Source: Acrocarpospora catenulata (GTDB lineage Bacteria > Actinomycetota > Actinomycetes > Streptosporangiales > Streptosporangiaceae). From it: 55,033 nt of DNA. The notes under the pieces are model-generated. The model saw nothing but the letters and a program-made list of their open reading frames with translations, had not been told where the DNA came from and searched no databases. This document shows positions 17,188-24,439 of this stretch, one piece after another. The stretch is from positions 1-55,033 of the forward strand of contig NZ_JAHCST010000061.1 in NCBI RefSeq assembly GCF_018476525.1, written 5' to 3'. Within the stretch, counting starts at the first letter, position 1; every line of letters begins with the position of its first letter. Both the position numbers and the translations under genes were made by a program.

Positions 17188-17214
17188 GCAATTGGGTGCT
17201 CTTTGCCCAATTGC
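17188..17214. terminator. Stem-loop between convergent rep and XRE genes
   Basis: GCAATTGGG and CCCAATTGC form a perfect 9-bp stem around a 9-base loop (TGCTCTTTG). It lies in the 262-bp gap between the ends of repSA and the XRE regulator and may terminate one or both. The rest of that gap shows no gene. Confidence 0.55.
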
Positions 17215-17311
17215 GTCGATCGCCCCCGACCATGGACGGCGGCCAGCCACCGCAAGGCGATCGTAAGGGCTGCATTCGAGCGGTGCAGAGAACCGGACGA
17301 AAAACGGTGAT

Positions 17312-18487
17312 TCAGTTATTCGACAGGGCCTCGTGAATATCCCGTGCGCTGGCAACGTGCATTTGGTCGAGCGTTTCGGCGACAGTGTGCAATTCCTTGA
17401 CCGCATATGCGTTAACGGCTACTGCGTCCGGTGCCGTTGCTATCGCGATGTCCGCCGCCGCTTCTGCCTCGCCGCTAGCCAAATAAGCGCGAGCCAGGCA
17501 TGAATTAAACCATGCACGGTCTCGTCGGTAATTCTCGGGCAGATCGGATAGTCCGCGTTCTAGAAACGAAGCCGCGCGGTTACCTTCTCCAAGTTCCAAT
17601 TCGGCCATGCCGCGCTGCATTGTGAACCAACCGTCGTCGTAGAAGTACATCCACGACGGTTCCTCTTCGGGGCTTTCCGCTGATCGCCGGATGAGTTCTT
17701 CGGCTTCTCCGAGAAGTCCTCTCGCTGGTCCAGCCTCTCCGCTTTGGGCATGACCTCGTGCAGCCATTTGGGCCGCCATGCCTTGTACACCAAGGGTCGT
17801 ACGGCCCTCGTGCCAACGTGAGGCTTCGGCTAGGCGGATACACCGCTGTGCGTCTCCCATACTCCAAGCGAGATGAGCGCGCATATTCAGCGTTGTTGCC
17901 GCTAAATTGGGATCTCCTGCTTCTAGTGCCCAACCATGGGAGCGGTCATACCACGCCAGCGCCGCACCCAATTCGAGGGAGTCTTGGCATAACCAAGCGA
18001 TGAATTGGGCATATTGTGCAGCTACGCTTACTATTCGATCCCCTAATGCCCCTGACGCTCCATGAATTAAGTCAGTGACGATAGCGAGCTGGGAACTAAT
18101 AACGGGTAATAGTGGGGCACTGCCTAGTGTGTCCTCGATGCGCCGATGTTCGGCAAGGCAGCGTTCTAGCCATTCAATAGTGGCGAAATCGACACGCCGT
18201 GGATTGTCGATAACTTTTGTGATCCGCTGGTATAGGTCGGCGTCGGGCAAGAGGGAGGATGTCGGCAGGATGGGGATCGGTGTTGTGCTCGATTTGTGGA
18301 TATTGATTAACTCGCCATCGGCGTTTAATGCCTTGTCGAGTGCTGCCACGACTTGAGCGCTGGGTTTAATGGCGGGGTTGTTCTCCAGGATGGAGACGTA
18401 GCTCTTGGAACAGTTGGCGCGGAGTGCGAGGTTGCGCGTGGACATGTCGCCACGCAAGCGGCGTAGTGCTTCGCCGAACGTCTCCAT
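17312..18487 (-). CDS. XRE-family regulator with TPR-like C-terminal part
   Basis: A 391-aa regulator with an N-terminal Cro/C1 helix-turn-helix (FGEALRRLRGDMSTRNLALR, then CSKSYVSILEN) and a long helical repeat region resembling TPRs (AAQYAQFIAWLCQDSLELGA; GMAELELGEGNRAASFLERG). XRE-TPR proteins of this design pair with small ATP-binding or DUF397 proteins in the WhiJ-like systems of actinomycetes. The ATG at 18487 follows GGGAG. Codon use is clearly unlike the flanks: AT-rich third positions and at least three TTA leucine codons (for example in GELI, TDLIHG and PLLPV). This suggests acquisition from another source and possible bldA-dependent translation. It diverges from the HATPase gene. 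Confidence 0.85.
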   Translation of the reverse strand: METFGEALRRLRGDMSTRNLALRANCSKSYVSILENNPAIKPSAQVVAALDKALNADGELINIHKSSTTPIPILPTSSLLPDADLYQRITKVIDNPRRVDFATIEWLERCLAEHRRIEDTLGSAPLLPVISSQLAIVTDLIHGASGALGDRIVSVAAQYAQFIAWLCQDSLELGAALAWYDRSHGWALEAGDPNLAATTLNMRAHLAWSMGDAQRCIRLAEASRWHEGRTTLGVQGMAAQMAARGHAQSGEAGPARGLLGEAEELIRRSAESPEEEPSWMYFYDDGWFTMQRGMAELELGEGNRAASFLERGLSDLPENYRRDRAWFNSCLARAYLASGEAEAAADIAIATAPDAVAVNAYAVKELHTVAETLDQMHVASARDIHEALSNN

Positions 18488-18594
18488 GTGGGGCTCCCTC
18501 GAATCGCGGGGGGTGGGGCCTGGCCGCTGTCCACTGGGTTCGCTGGGCACCGTTGGGCGGGTCACCTCTGGCACCTGACTACGAGTGTAGAGAG

Positions 18595-18619
18595 GCTTAC
18601 GACCAGAACCTAAGTAAGC
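18595..18619. promoter_or_regulatory. Inverted repeat between the XRE and HATPase genes
   Basis: GCTTAC and GTAAGC are perfect 6-bp arms 13 bases apart in the 283-bp divergent gap. A second inverted repeat, TCAGGA/TCCTGA with a 9-base spacer, lies at 18747-18767, ending four bases before the HATPase ATG. Either could be the operator of the XRE regulator. Confidence 0.4.
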
Positions 18620-18770
18620 GGCGGATTGTGATTATCGCCGGAAATGTCGGAACTGCCTGGGGGGCGTGAACGGCCGTTCGGGCTCGTGATCGCCACAGCA
18701 GTAGGCGGGTCCGGCTGGCGCTGCGAACGACCAGCCGAACCCTTGATCAGGAAGGGATAGATCCTGACCC

Positions 18771-19400
18771 ATGGCACACGATAGGGCCACTCACACAGTG
18801 GGGCGACAAGATCGGGTTCTAGAGCAACCCTCTAGTGACGAGAACGGCAACCAGAGCGACTACCGGGGCGTTCACCGCGATTCGGGCACAGTGCGGACGG
18901 TGGTCGTGCGGCGGATCTATCAGCACTTGGTCACTCACCCTGTCTCGGTCGCGCTGGCTCGGGAACAGGTGCGGGCCAAGCTCATGGAGTGGGGACGGCG
19001 TGACCTGATCGACTCCGCTGAGCTGATCGTGACCGAGCTGGTCACCAACGGTATCCGGGCCACCCTCGACGATCTCAAGGTCAAGCACGGGGTCGATGAC
19101 GAGAGCGACGGCGGAACCGACGAGAGCGACGAGATCGACGACGGTATGCGGGTCATCGACCCTGAGACCGGTGAGCCGCTGATGGGGATGGTGGGGGTCA
19201 CCATCTACCGCGTTCCGGATGGGGCGGTGATTGAGGTCTGGGACCCTTCCCGCCAGCCTCCACGGCTCGTCGAGCCGAGGGCCGATGCCATCAGCGGGCG
19301 GGGGCTCCTGCTGGTCGATGCGGTGTCGCAGGACTGGGGCTACCGGCGTCCGGCAAGCGGCGGAAAGGTCGTTTACGCCAGGATCGGGGCGGCCTCGTGA
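18771..19400 (+). CDS. HATPase_c_2 (anti-sigma-type) ATP-binding protein
   Basis: A 209-aa protein with a GHKL/HATPase_c_2 fold: N-box in SAELIVTELVTNGIRA (residues about 80-95), G1-like VIEVWDPSRQPP, and G2 in SGRGLLLVDAVSQDWGYR. An acidic insertion (DDESDGGTDESDEIDDG) lies between N-box and G1. Such proteins bind ATP and act like RsbW-type anti-sigma or partner proteins; in WhiJ-like loci they sit beside an XRE-TPR regulator, as here. The target is unknown. The final TGA overlaps the GTG of the next gene. Confidence 0.82.
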   Translation: MAHDRATHTVGRQDRVLEQPSSDENGNQSDYRGVHRDSGTVRTVVVRRIYQHLVTHPVSVALAREQVRAKLMEWGRRDLIDSAELIVTELVTNGIRATLDDLKVKHGVDDESDGGTDESDEIDDGMRVIDPETGEPLMGMVGVTIYRVPDGAVIEVWDPSRQPPRLVEPRADAISGRGLLLVDAVSQDWGYRRPASGGKVVYARIGAAS

Positions 19401-19738
19401 GCGGAGGGCATCACGTCGGGCCTGCGGTCGAGAGCGACGAAGCCCTGTTGAGGTCGCTGGAGACGCTGGTGAGCGAGCGAGGCATGAGCGCGGCCTACTT
19501 CCCCGGAACTGCGGGCCTGGACGACGACGGGGCCTCGTGTCCGGCGCTGATGGTCTTCGACTCCGGAGGGGCGGAAGTGGCTCGGGTGACCGTCGCTCGG
19601 CGGGGCCGGACGTTCCTGGTCTCGCTGTTCAAGGGGGAATCGGCGCGCCTGCTGCCGTTCCGGACTGCCTCGGATGCGGCGGGGATGATCTGCGGCTACC
19701 AGAGTCCTGCCGGTCCGGGGATGGCACCGGGCGGGTAG
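19397..19738 (+). CDS. Unknown 113-aa protein coupled to the HATPase gene
   Basis: The GTG start overlaps the stop of the HATPase gene (GTGA), so it is translated with it. The product has an acidic N-terminal half and a compact beta-rich middle (ALMVFDSGGAEVARVTVARR, FLVSLFKGE). No family is recognised. Coupling suggests it works with the HATPase or regulator pair. Confidence 0.65.
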   Translation: MSGGHHVGPAVESDEALLRSLETLVSERGMSAAYFPGTAGLDDDGASCPALMVFDSGGAEVARVTVARRGRTFLVSLFKGESARLLPFRTASDAAGMICGYQSPAGPGMAPGG

Positions 19739-19971
19739 GCGGTGAGGCTCCTTCGGCTGGGCCTTGGCTCTCGGGGTCGGGTGGCTCGTCCTGATGAGCG
19801 CCATCCCGCGTGAATGCCCCCGTAGCGCGGGATGCGGGTCTGCCGGAGTGAGGTGGCGGGGCGGGTGAGTGGGTGTGGGGCCTGGCTCTTCCCGCTCCGC
19901 CACGTGGGTTGGTGTGTTCGGCAATGCCGTCGCTGGGACGGCGGACTTCGGCGCGTGAGGAAGGTCGGGCG

Positions 19972-20832
19972 ATGAGTGGCGGGGGTGTGATGGCGGGGGA
20001 TGTCGCTGAGGCTCCCGGGGGGCTGTGGGAGTTTGAAGAGCTCGCGGTCCATATCTCCGAGCAAGTTCGGTCGGGGGTCATTCTGGTCGGCGAACGGCTG
20101 GCTCCTCATGGGGAGGCCGGCGCGGTCTATGGGGTGTCGGGGTGGGTGGTGCGGTGGGCCTACGGCAGGCTCGCCGATCACGGGTGGGTCACTCCGCTGC
20201 GTGGTAAGGGCACCGTGGTTGTGAGCGCGGCGGGCGGGTGGCCGGGGGCGCTGCCGTGGATTCCTCCTCGGGGTGATTGGGCCGCGCATGTGCGGGTGCG
20301 GGGCCGTGTGGTGCATGAGCGGGTGGCCGATGTGATGGGGGGCTGGATCGAGGGGAGGGTGCTGCCTGCGGGGCTGCCGTTGAGGGATCGGGACGTGGCC
20401 AGGATCTTTGCGGTCTGTGCGGCAACGGCGGATCGGGCGGTGAATGCGCTGGTGGAGCGCGAGCTTGCCTGTCGTCGGGGCCAGAATCGGGGGACGGTGG
20501 CGGGTCGGCCGGACAGGTCGGTACCGGCTGGGGACGTGCCGCGCTGGCAAGAGATCGCTGATGACCTGGTCGTGCGGATCTGCCGTGAGGAGTGGCCCAA
20601 GGGCGGGCGGGTGCCCAGCATAGATCGGCTGCTCAAGGTGTACGGGGCGGGCAGGTCCACGATCAGTCAGGCGTTTGTCGCGCTGGCCGATCTCGGGCTG
20701 GTGGTGGTGCGGCGGGCACAGTACACGCGGGTGGCGCGCGAGTGGCCCACTGACGGCGACCAGTTGGAGGCGCGGTTGGCTGCCATCAGCCGGGCCGTGG
20801 TGGCCTACGAGCGTGCCGGGGGCGGGCCGTGA
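19972..20832 (+). CDS. Protein with three GntR-type winged-helix domains
   Basis: About 286 aa from the ATG at 19972 (GAGGAAGG upstream). Three successive segments each look like a GntR winged helix: residues about 19-85 (FEELAVHISEQVRSGVILVG to GWVTPLRGKGTVVV), about 113-178 (VVHERVADVMGGWIEGRVLP to GQNRGTVAGR) and about 190-258 (RWQEIADDLVVRICREEW to GLVVVRRAQYTRVA). The third retains the best recognition helix (YGAGRSTISQAFVALADLG). GntR regulators normally have one such domain plus a ligand domain, so a triple array with no effector domain is unusual. The stop overlaps the next start. A role as element repressor or partition/segregation DNA-binding protein is speculation. Confidence 0.75.
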   Translation: MSGGGVMAGDVAEAPGGLWEFEELAVHISEQVRSGVILVGERLAPHGEAGAVYGVSGWVVRWAYGRLADHGWVTPLRGKGTVVVSAAGGWPGALPWIPPRGDWAAHVRVRGRVVHERVADVMGGWIEGRVLPAGLPLRDRDVARIFAVCAATADRAVNALVERELACRRGQNRGTVAGRPDRSVPAGDVPRWQEIADDLVVRICREEWPKGGRVPSIDRLLKVYGAGRSTISQAFVALADLGLVVVRRAQYTRVAREWPTDGDQLEARLAAISRAVVAYERAGGGP

Positions 20833-21170
20833 TCGGGGAAGCGGCGGAGAACCCCGTTCGAGAGCTGGGGGAGCTGCGGGCTTTGGCGGGAATCCGGTCA
20901 GGGCTGCGTGATCGCGGGATCGCAACCCGGGGCGTGCGGGCGGAAACGGTGCCCGACGCGGTGGGCCTGTCCGGTGATGGCGGGGGCAAGCCGGTGCGGC
21001 TGCAAGTGCTCGGCGGCGGTGGGGTGGTCGCGGTGGTGTCGGTGGACGGTGAGGGTTTCCAGGTCGAGCGCGATGGGCGGGCGCGGCGGCTCGGGCGGTC
21101 GGCCGATGAGGTGGTGCGGGTGGTGGCTGGGCTGGTGGCCGGTCAGAGCTGGGGTGTCGTCGATGGGTGA
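20829..21170 (+). CDS. Unknown 113-aa protein in the element operon
   Basis: The GTG at 20829 overlaps the upstream stop (GTGA). The product begins with a charged helical part (NPVRELGELRALAGIRSGLR) followed by a beta-rich segment (VRLQVLGGGGVVAVVSVDGE) and a short helix. No family is recognised. Coupling to both neighbours makes it a real gene. Confidence 0.65.
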   Translation: MIGEAAENPVRELGELRALAGIRSGLRDRGIATRGVRAETVPDAVGLSGDGGGKPVRLQVLGGGGVVAVVSVDGEGFQVERDGRARRLGRSADEVVRVVAGLVAGQSWGVVDG

Positions 21171-21789
21171 TCCGGATGAGGCGATAGAGGAGATGAGCGG
21201 TCGGCTGGCGCTGGTCCGGGAGCGGCTGAGGGCGGCGGGGTTGACCGGCAAGGTTGTCATGCGCCTGGGGGGTGATGGTCCGGACGCGCTGGTGCTGCTG
21301 GCGTGTGAAGCGGTGGTGCGGGGTCCGTCGCGGGTGGTGGCAGAGGTGGAGTGGAACCCCTTTTGGGCTCACTTCCAGGTGTGCGGCACCTTCTTCGGCA
21401 GAGGGCTGGATTACGGCGGTGAGCGTGGGTTGCCGTGGCGGACGCCGGATCTGGATTCGGTGGTGACGCTGGTGCGGCAGAGCGTGAAGCGTCGGTCTTT
21501 GGCGCCGCGTGAAGTGGGTGAGGTGGTTCGGCTCTCCCGGGTGCGGGCTCGTCTGGAGGCGGCGGGGGTGGAGAGCTTCCTCGGCGTGGGGGTGGGCCTG
21601 GAGTTGACGGCGATGGCTTCCGACTGGCGCAGGGTGTTCACGGTCAGCTCGGAGTCGGCGGGTGGCTACCTGCTCTTGTGGACCTGGGTGCGGGACGGCA
21701 TGAAGATCTGGTGCCGACACGAGGTGAGGTCACCGGCTGGGGTGGTTGAGCTGGTGTGCAGTCCTGACCTGTCGGGGGTGGACCGGTGA
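21163..21789 (+). CDS. Unknown 208-aa protein in the element operon
   Basis: The ATG at 21163 lies inside the end of the preceding gene (8-bp overlap). The protein has an N-terminal helical part (EEMSGRLALVRERLRAAGLTG), a mixed middle (VVAEVEWNPFWAHFQVCGTF) and a C-terminal beta segment (MKIWCRHEVRSPAGVVELVC). No motif is recognised. A Trp/Phe-rich beta core suggests a soluble globular protein. Its stop overlaps the next GTG. Confidence 0.65.
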   Translation: MGDPDEAIEEMSGRLALVRERLRAAGLTGKVVMRLGGDGPDALVLLACEAVVRGPSRVVAEVEWNPFWAHFQVCGTFFGRGLDYGGERGLPWRTPDLDSVVTLVRQSVKRRSLAPREVGEVVRLSRVRARLEAAGVESFLGVGVGLELTAMASDWRRVFTVSSESAGGYLLLWTWVRDGMKIWCRHEVRSPAGVVELVCSPDLSGVDR

Positions 21790-22592
21790 GGGCATCGGGT
21801 GCGGCGTCGTCGGGGGCGTCGTCGGGGGCGTCGTCGGGGGCGGGGCCGGGCTTGCGGGCCGGGGTGATTCCGCTGGCCGCCTTCGGGGATGGCGGGGAGA
21901 TCCCCGTTCCTTACGTGATCGCCCGTTCGGGTGAGCTGGTGAACGATCCGCTGCTGTTCGCGATGGACTGGTCTCGGCGTCGGGAAGTGCTGTACCTGAC
22001 CTATGCCAGCAGGCGGGCGGCTGACTGGGTGGGCGGGATTCTGCGGGCGCGCGTGCTGGATTCGGGCGTCGGTGATCCGCTGTGGCGGCAGGTCAACACC
22101 GTTCGGCAATGGCGGTGCATGAGCGAGCTGCTGTGTCAGGTGTGCGGGCTGCCTGCGGCGGAGCCGGGTGAGCCGATTCCCTGGATCTTGACCGAGACGG
22201 CGTTTCACGGGCTGGCGGGGGTGCCCGATGCGGATGGCGGGGCCGGTAACGGCGATGCCGGGGACACCAACCAACCGCCCACGTGCCGGAGGTGTATCCC
22301 GTCCGCGCTGGCCTTCTGCCCTCGGCTGGGGGTCAGTGCGGAGGTGGTGACGGCAGGCAGCGCTGAGCCGGTGGCGGTGCTGGGCGAGCTGTTCCAACCG
22401 GGTGAGGGTGCGGGCTGGAGGTGGCCGGTCAGCGTCGGCCACAACGTCTATATCGGGCTTGACGAGTTCGCTCGGCATCCTCGGGTGCTGGCCACCCAAC
22501 TGGTCATGCGTCTGCATGACATCAGGCGGGAGGGCGGCGGGGCGGGGGCCGGTGAAGTGGCAGGGGCGGGGAGTTCAGCGGGGGTGAGCTGA
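21786..22592 (+). CDS. Unknown 268-aa protein with a putative zinc ribbon
   Basis: The GTG start overlaps the previous stop. The N-terminus has a low-complexity ASSGASSGASSGAG stretch encoded by three tandem 12-bp repeats (21806-21841). The centre has two Cys pairs, LLCQVCGLP and PPTCRRCIPS, plus a further Cys, separated by about 50 residues, which could form a zinc-binding site. The segment EIPVPYVIARSGELVNDPLLF precedes it. No family is recognised. The pattern resembles hypothetical proteins of actinobacterial mobile elements, without known function. Confidence 0.65.
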   Translation: MRASGAASSGASSGASSGAGPGLRAGVIPLAAFGDGGEIPVPYVIARSGELVNDPLLFAMDWSRRREVLYLTYASRRAADWVGGILRARVLDSGVGDPLWRQVNTVRQWRCMSELLCQVCGLPAAEPGEPIPWILTETAFHGLAGVPDADGGAGNGDAGDTNQPPTCRRCIPSALAFCPRLGVSAEVVTAGSAEPVAVLGELFQPGEGAGWRWPVSVGHNVYIGLDEFARHPRVLATQLVMRLHDIRREGGGAGAGEVAGAGSSAGVS

Positions 22593-22723
22593 TCGCCCTG
22601 GGGGCGGGTCTGGCTGCTCGTCAGAGTTCCGGGGCGGGATCACCGTGGGTGGTCTGGTCTCGGGCGTTCGCAAGTCCGGCCGTTGGGCTGGGCTTCCCTT
22701 CTAGCAAGGAAAGGAGTCGAGAG

Positions 22724-23077
22724 GTGGCGTTCCTCTACCTGTACCTAAAGATCGCTTTAGCGGTCCTGGTCGGGCTGGCGCTGCTGCGGCTGGTGCGTCC
22801 GGCCGTGTACGACCGCGTGATGGTCCGGTACTCGGGCGATCCGATACGCGGATGGCGGCAGGTACGGGCCATCGTCGAATACGCCGTTGGCTGGCCGATT
22901 CTGGCCTTACATCTGGTGCAGTGGCTACTGATTCGAGCTGCTGAGGGCGGCACGCGGTTGGTGTTCATCGTGCGGGGCCTGTGGCGTACCTCGGCAGCGC
23001 GGGGGGCTGAGGTGCGCGAAAACCTGGAGGCGCGTCAGGCGCGTCAGGTCGCGGGGATGGCCGCTCGCACGATCTGA
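22724..23077 (+). CDS. Small membrane protein of the element
   Basis: 117 aa from the GTG at 22724, eight bases after AAGGAG. It has an N-terminal transmembrane helix (YLYLKIALAVLVGLALLRLV), a second hydrophobic stretch (AVGWPILALHLVQWLLI) and a basic cytosolic tail (RGAEVRENLEARQARQ). It contains two TTA leucine codons, in IALAV and ILALH. Small membrane proteins near the end of AICE-like elements often aid transfer (Spd type), but nothing here proves that. The 131-bp gap before it has no gene. Confidence 0.7.
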   Translation: MAFLYLYLKIALAVLVGLALLRLVRPAVYDRVMVRYSGDPIRGWRQVRAIVEYAVGWPILALHLVQWLLIRAAEGGTRLVFIVRGLWRTSAARGAEVRENLEARQARQVAGMAARTI

Positions 23078-23106
23078 GCGAGTGTCGTCGGCAGGGCCGT
23101 AGGCGG

Positions 23107-23138
23107 GGGCGGGTTCGTTTCGAGGGGCGAACCCGCCC
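23107..23138 (+). terminator. Strong stem-loop after the element's last gene
   Basis: GGGCGGGTTCG and CGAACCCGCCC form a perfect 11-bp stem around a 10-base loop, 30 bases after the stop of the small membrane protein. No U-tract follows, as is common in high-GC actinobacteria. Confidence 0.7.
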
Positions 23139-23219
23139 GTGCATGTCGGGGTAGGGCTGGCTGGGGCTGGTGATGACGTCCGTACTGTCATGGTCTTAGA
23201 GCGCGGAGGGCTGGCCGCT

Positions 23220-23294
23220 CCCGCCGGGACCGGCCGAAGGCCGCATGCCCGGCGGGGAGGGCGGCCGGTAGCCCCCCGCGTGGCGCGAAGCGCC
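23220..23294. other. Dense hairpin block next to attR
   Basis: A 9-bp inverted repeat, CCCGCCGGG (23220-23228) and CCCGGCGGG (23248-23256), encloses a smaller hairpin GGCC-GAA-GGCC (23232-23242). A third hairpin, GGCGC-GAA-GCGCC, lies at 23282-23294. The last includes GCGAAGC, a sequence known to form exceptionally stable DNA mini-hairpins. The whole 23078-23397 stretch holds no convincing gene. For an element with a rolling-circle Rep, a single-strand origin or transfer locus is a reasonable guess. Confidence 0.55.
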
Positions 23295-23397
23295 CTTGAC
23301 CTTGTAGTGAAAGTTGGAGCCGTCCGACCGCCCCCGGGCCGTCGATCCGGGCTCGCGCGGAGATCGCAGAGCAGCAAAGCCGCTGGTGAGAGGGCAG

Positions 23398-24186
23398 ATG
23401 GACACGGTAACGCAACGATCGGCGAAAAGACTCGTTTTACGCATGTCCTACGGCAAGGACAATTTCGCCGCCGATCGCCGAGCCGCGAACAAGGTGATCG
23501 CAGCGGCTCCCGAGGTCATTCTCATGGCACGGGAGAACCGTGGGTTCATCCAACGTGCGGTGCGATTCTTGGCCCGCGAGGCGGGCATCCGCCAATTCCT
23601 CGACATCGGCAGTGGCCTGCCCACCCAGGGCAACGTCCACGAGATCGCCCAAGCTGAGGCGCCGGACGCACGCGTGGTCTACGTCGACAATGATCCGAAG
23701 GTGCTGGCCCGCTCGCGCGCCTTGAAGACCACCGAAGCCAAGAACACAAGCGTGATCACGGCGGACCTGCGCGAGCCGGATGTCATCCTCAACCATCCCG
23801 ACACCCGGGCGCAGATCGACTTCGACCAGCCGATGGCCATCCTGCTGGTGGCCGTCCTGCACTTCATCGACGACGAAACCGACCCGTACGGGATCGTCGC
23901 CCACCTCCGCGACGCCATGGCCCCGGGTAGCTACCTCGTCATTAATCACGCCACCGCCGACCCCAGGCCGGACAACGCCGGTGGCGCCCGCGAGGTCTAC
24001 AAGAACACCAAATATCCAGCCACACACCGCACGCACCATCAAGTCGAACGCTTCTTTGACGGCGTAGACCTCATCGATCCCGGCGTGGTGTGCATTTCCG
24101 AATGGCGGCCCGACACCGAAACCGACATCACTCCGGAGGAGGTCTGGATAATCGGCGGCGTAGGCCGGAAGCCGACTGTGGATTAA
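23398..24186 (+). CDS. Methyltransf_19 (DUF574) methyltransferase with element-derived N-terminus
   Basis: From the junction onward (YGKDNFAADRRAANKV) this is the remainder of a PF04672 SAM-dependent methyltransferase. The SAM-binding motif FLDIGSGLPTQGNVHEIAQ is intact, as are RVVYVDNDPKVLARSR and LLVAVLHFIDD. Only the first ~27 residues were lost to the insertion. The element supplies two in-frame starts: ATG 23398 (behind GAGAGGG), giving a 262-aa protein with 17 new residues, and ATG 23443 inside the attP half-site. The gene may therefore still be expressed and fold, unless the missing N-terminal helix is essential. The substrate of this family is largely unknown. Confidence 0.8.
   Translation: MDTVTQRSAKRLVLRMSYGKDNFAADRRAANKVIAAAPEVILMARENRGFIQRAVRFLAREAGIRQFLDIGSGLPTQGNVHEIAQAEAPDARVVYVDNDPKVLARSRALKTTEAKNTSVITADLREPDVILNHPDTRAQIDFDQPMAILLVAVLHFIDDETDPYGIVAHLRDAMAPGSYLVINHATADPRPDNAGGAREVYKNTKYPATHRTHHQVERFFDGVDLIDPGVVCISEWRPDTETDITPEEVWIIGGVGRKPTVD
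23431..23460. other. attR of the serine-integrase element
   Basis: The attP half is CTCGTTTTA (arm, 23431-23439) plus CGCATGTCCTA, then the CGG core at 23451-23453, then the host half CAAGGAC. Host codons from 23451 resume exactly where those at attL stopped. In attP the segment CTAC-GG-GTAG is symmetric around the same GG as the outer arms, marking the likely crossover dinucleotide. Confidence 0.88.
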
Positions 24187-24275
24187 CACAGTGGACAGAG
24201 AGCGCGCTCCTCGCGGGCTGTCGAACGGCCAAGAATGCGCTCTCGTGACGTCGCGGTACGAGTCACCTCTGGCGG

Positions 24276-24305
24276 GGGCTCCTGCGTCTGGGATGGCAGG
24301 AGCCC
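24276..24305 (+). terminator. Stem-loop after the methyltransferase gene
   Basis: GGGCTCCTGC and GCAGGAGCCC form a perfect 10-bp stem with a 10-base loop. A larger, looser pair GAGAGCGC (24198) and GCGCTCTC (24237) lies just upstream. The remaining bases to 24439 show no gene. Confidence 0.7.
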
Positions 24306-24439
24306 GCGCATAAGTACGGGTCTCGTGGTGGCGTGGCTGGGGAGCCGGGGTGTCGTCCCGTCCGCCATCACCTGGACGGTTGGTCGCTCGTCGCTTTCCC
24401 GGTTCCGGCAACATGCCTATGTTGGGAGGCGGAGGATCA

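Larger units (their letters stand above)
13425..23453 (+). mobile_element. Serine-integrase element inserted in a Methyltransf_19 gene (AICE-like)
   Basis: A 10,026-bp element (core to core) lies between two copies of a 3-bp CGG core at 13425-13427 and 23451-23453. Removing it rejoins the host gene in frame as YYLGGKDNF. Joining the element ends rebuilds attP, with 9-bp arms CTCGTTTTA and TAAAACGAG placed symmetrically around a central GG. It encodes a large serine integrase next to attL, a RepSA-like HUH initiator, regulators and several unknown proteins. Rolling-circle Rep plus integrase is the backbone of actinomycete integrative elements. However, no FtsK/TraB/TraSA translocase is present, so self-transfer is not supported. 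Several genes have lower GC than the flanks and contain TTA codons. Confidence 0.9.

Noticed and set aside
19696-21720. A 2-kb minus-strand frame in the element, rich in Pro, His and Arg
   Set aside because: Shadow of the coupled plus-strand operon; no start region or domain.
21806-21841. Three tandem 12-bp repeats as a CRISPR-like or regulatory array
   Set aside because: They lie in frame within a gene and encode ASSG repeats; there are no spacers.
23188-23444. Minus-strand frames through the hairpin block near attR (GGYRPPSPPGMRPS-like peptide)
   Set aside because: Similar short frames are likely annotation artefacts of the structured DNA; no ribosome site and the strand runs through attR.
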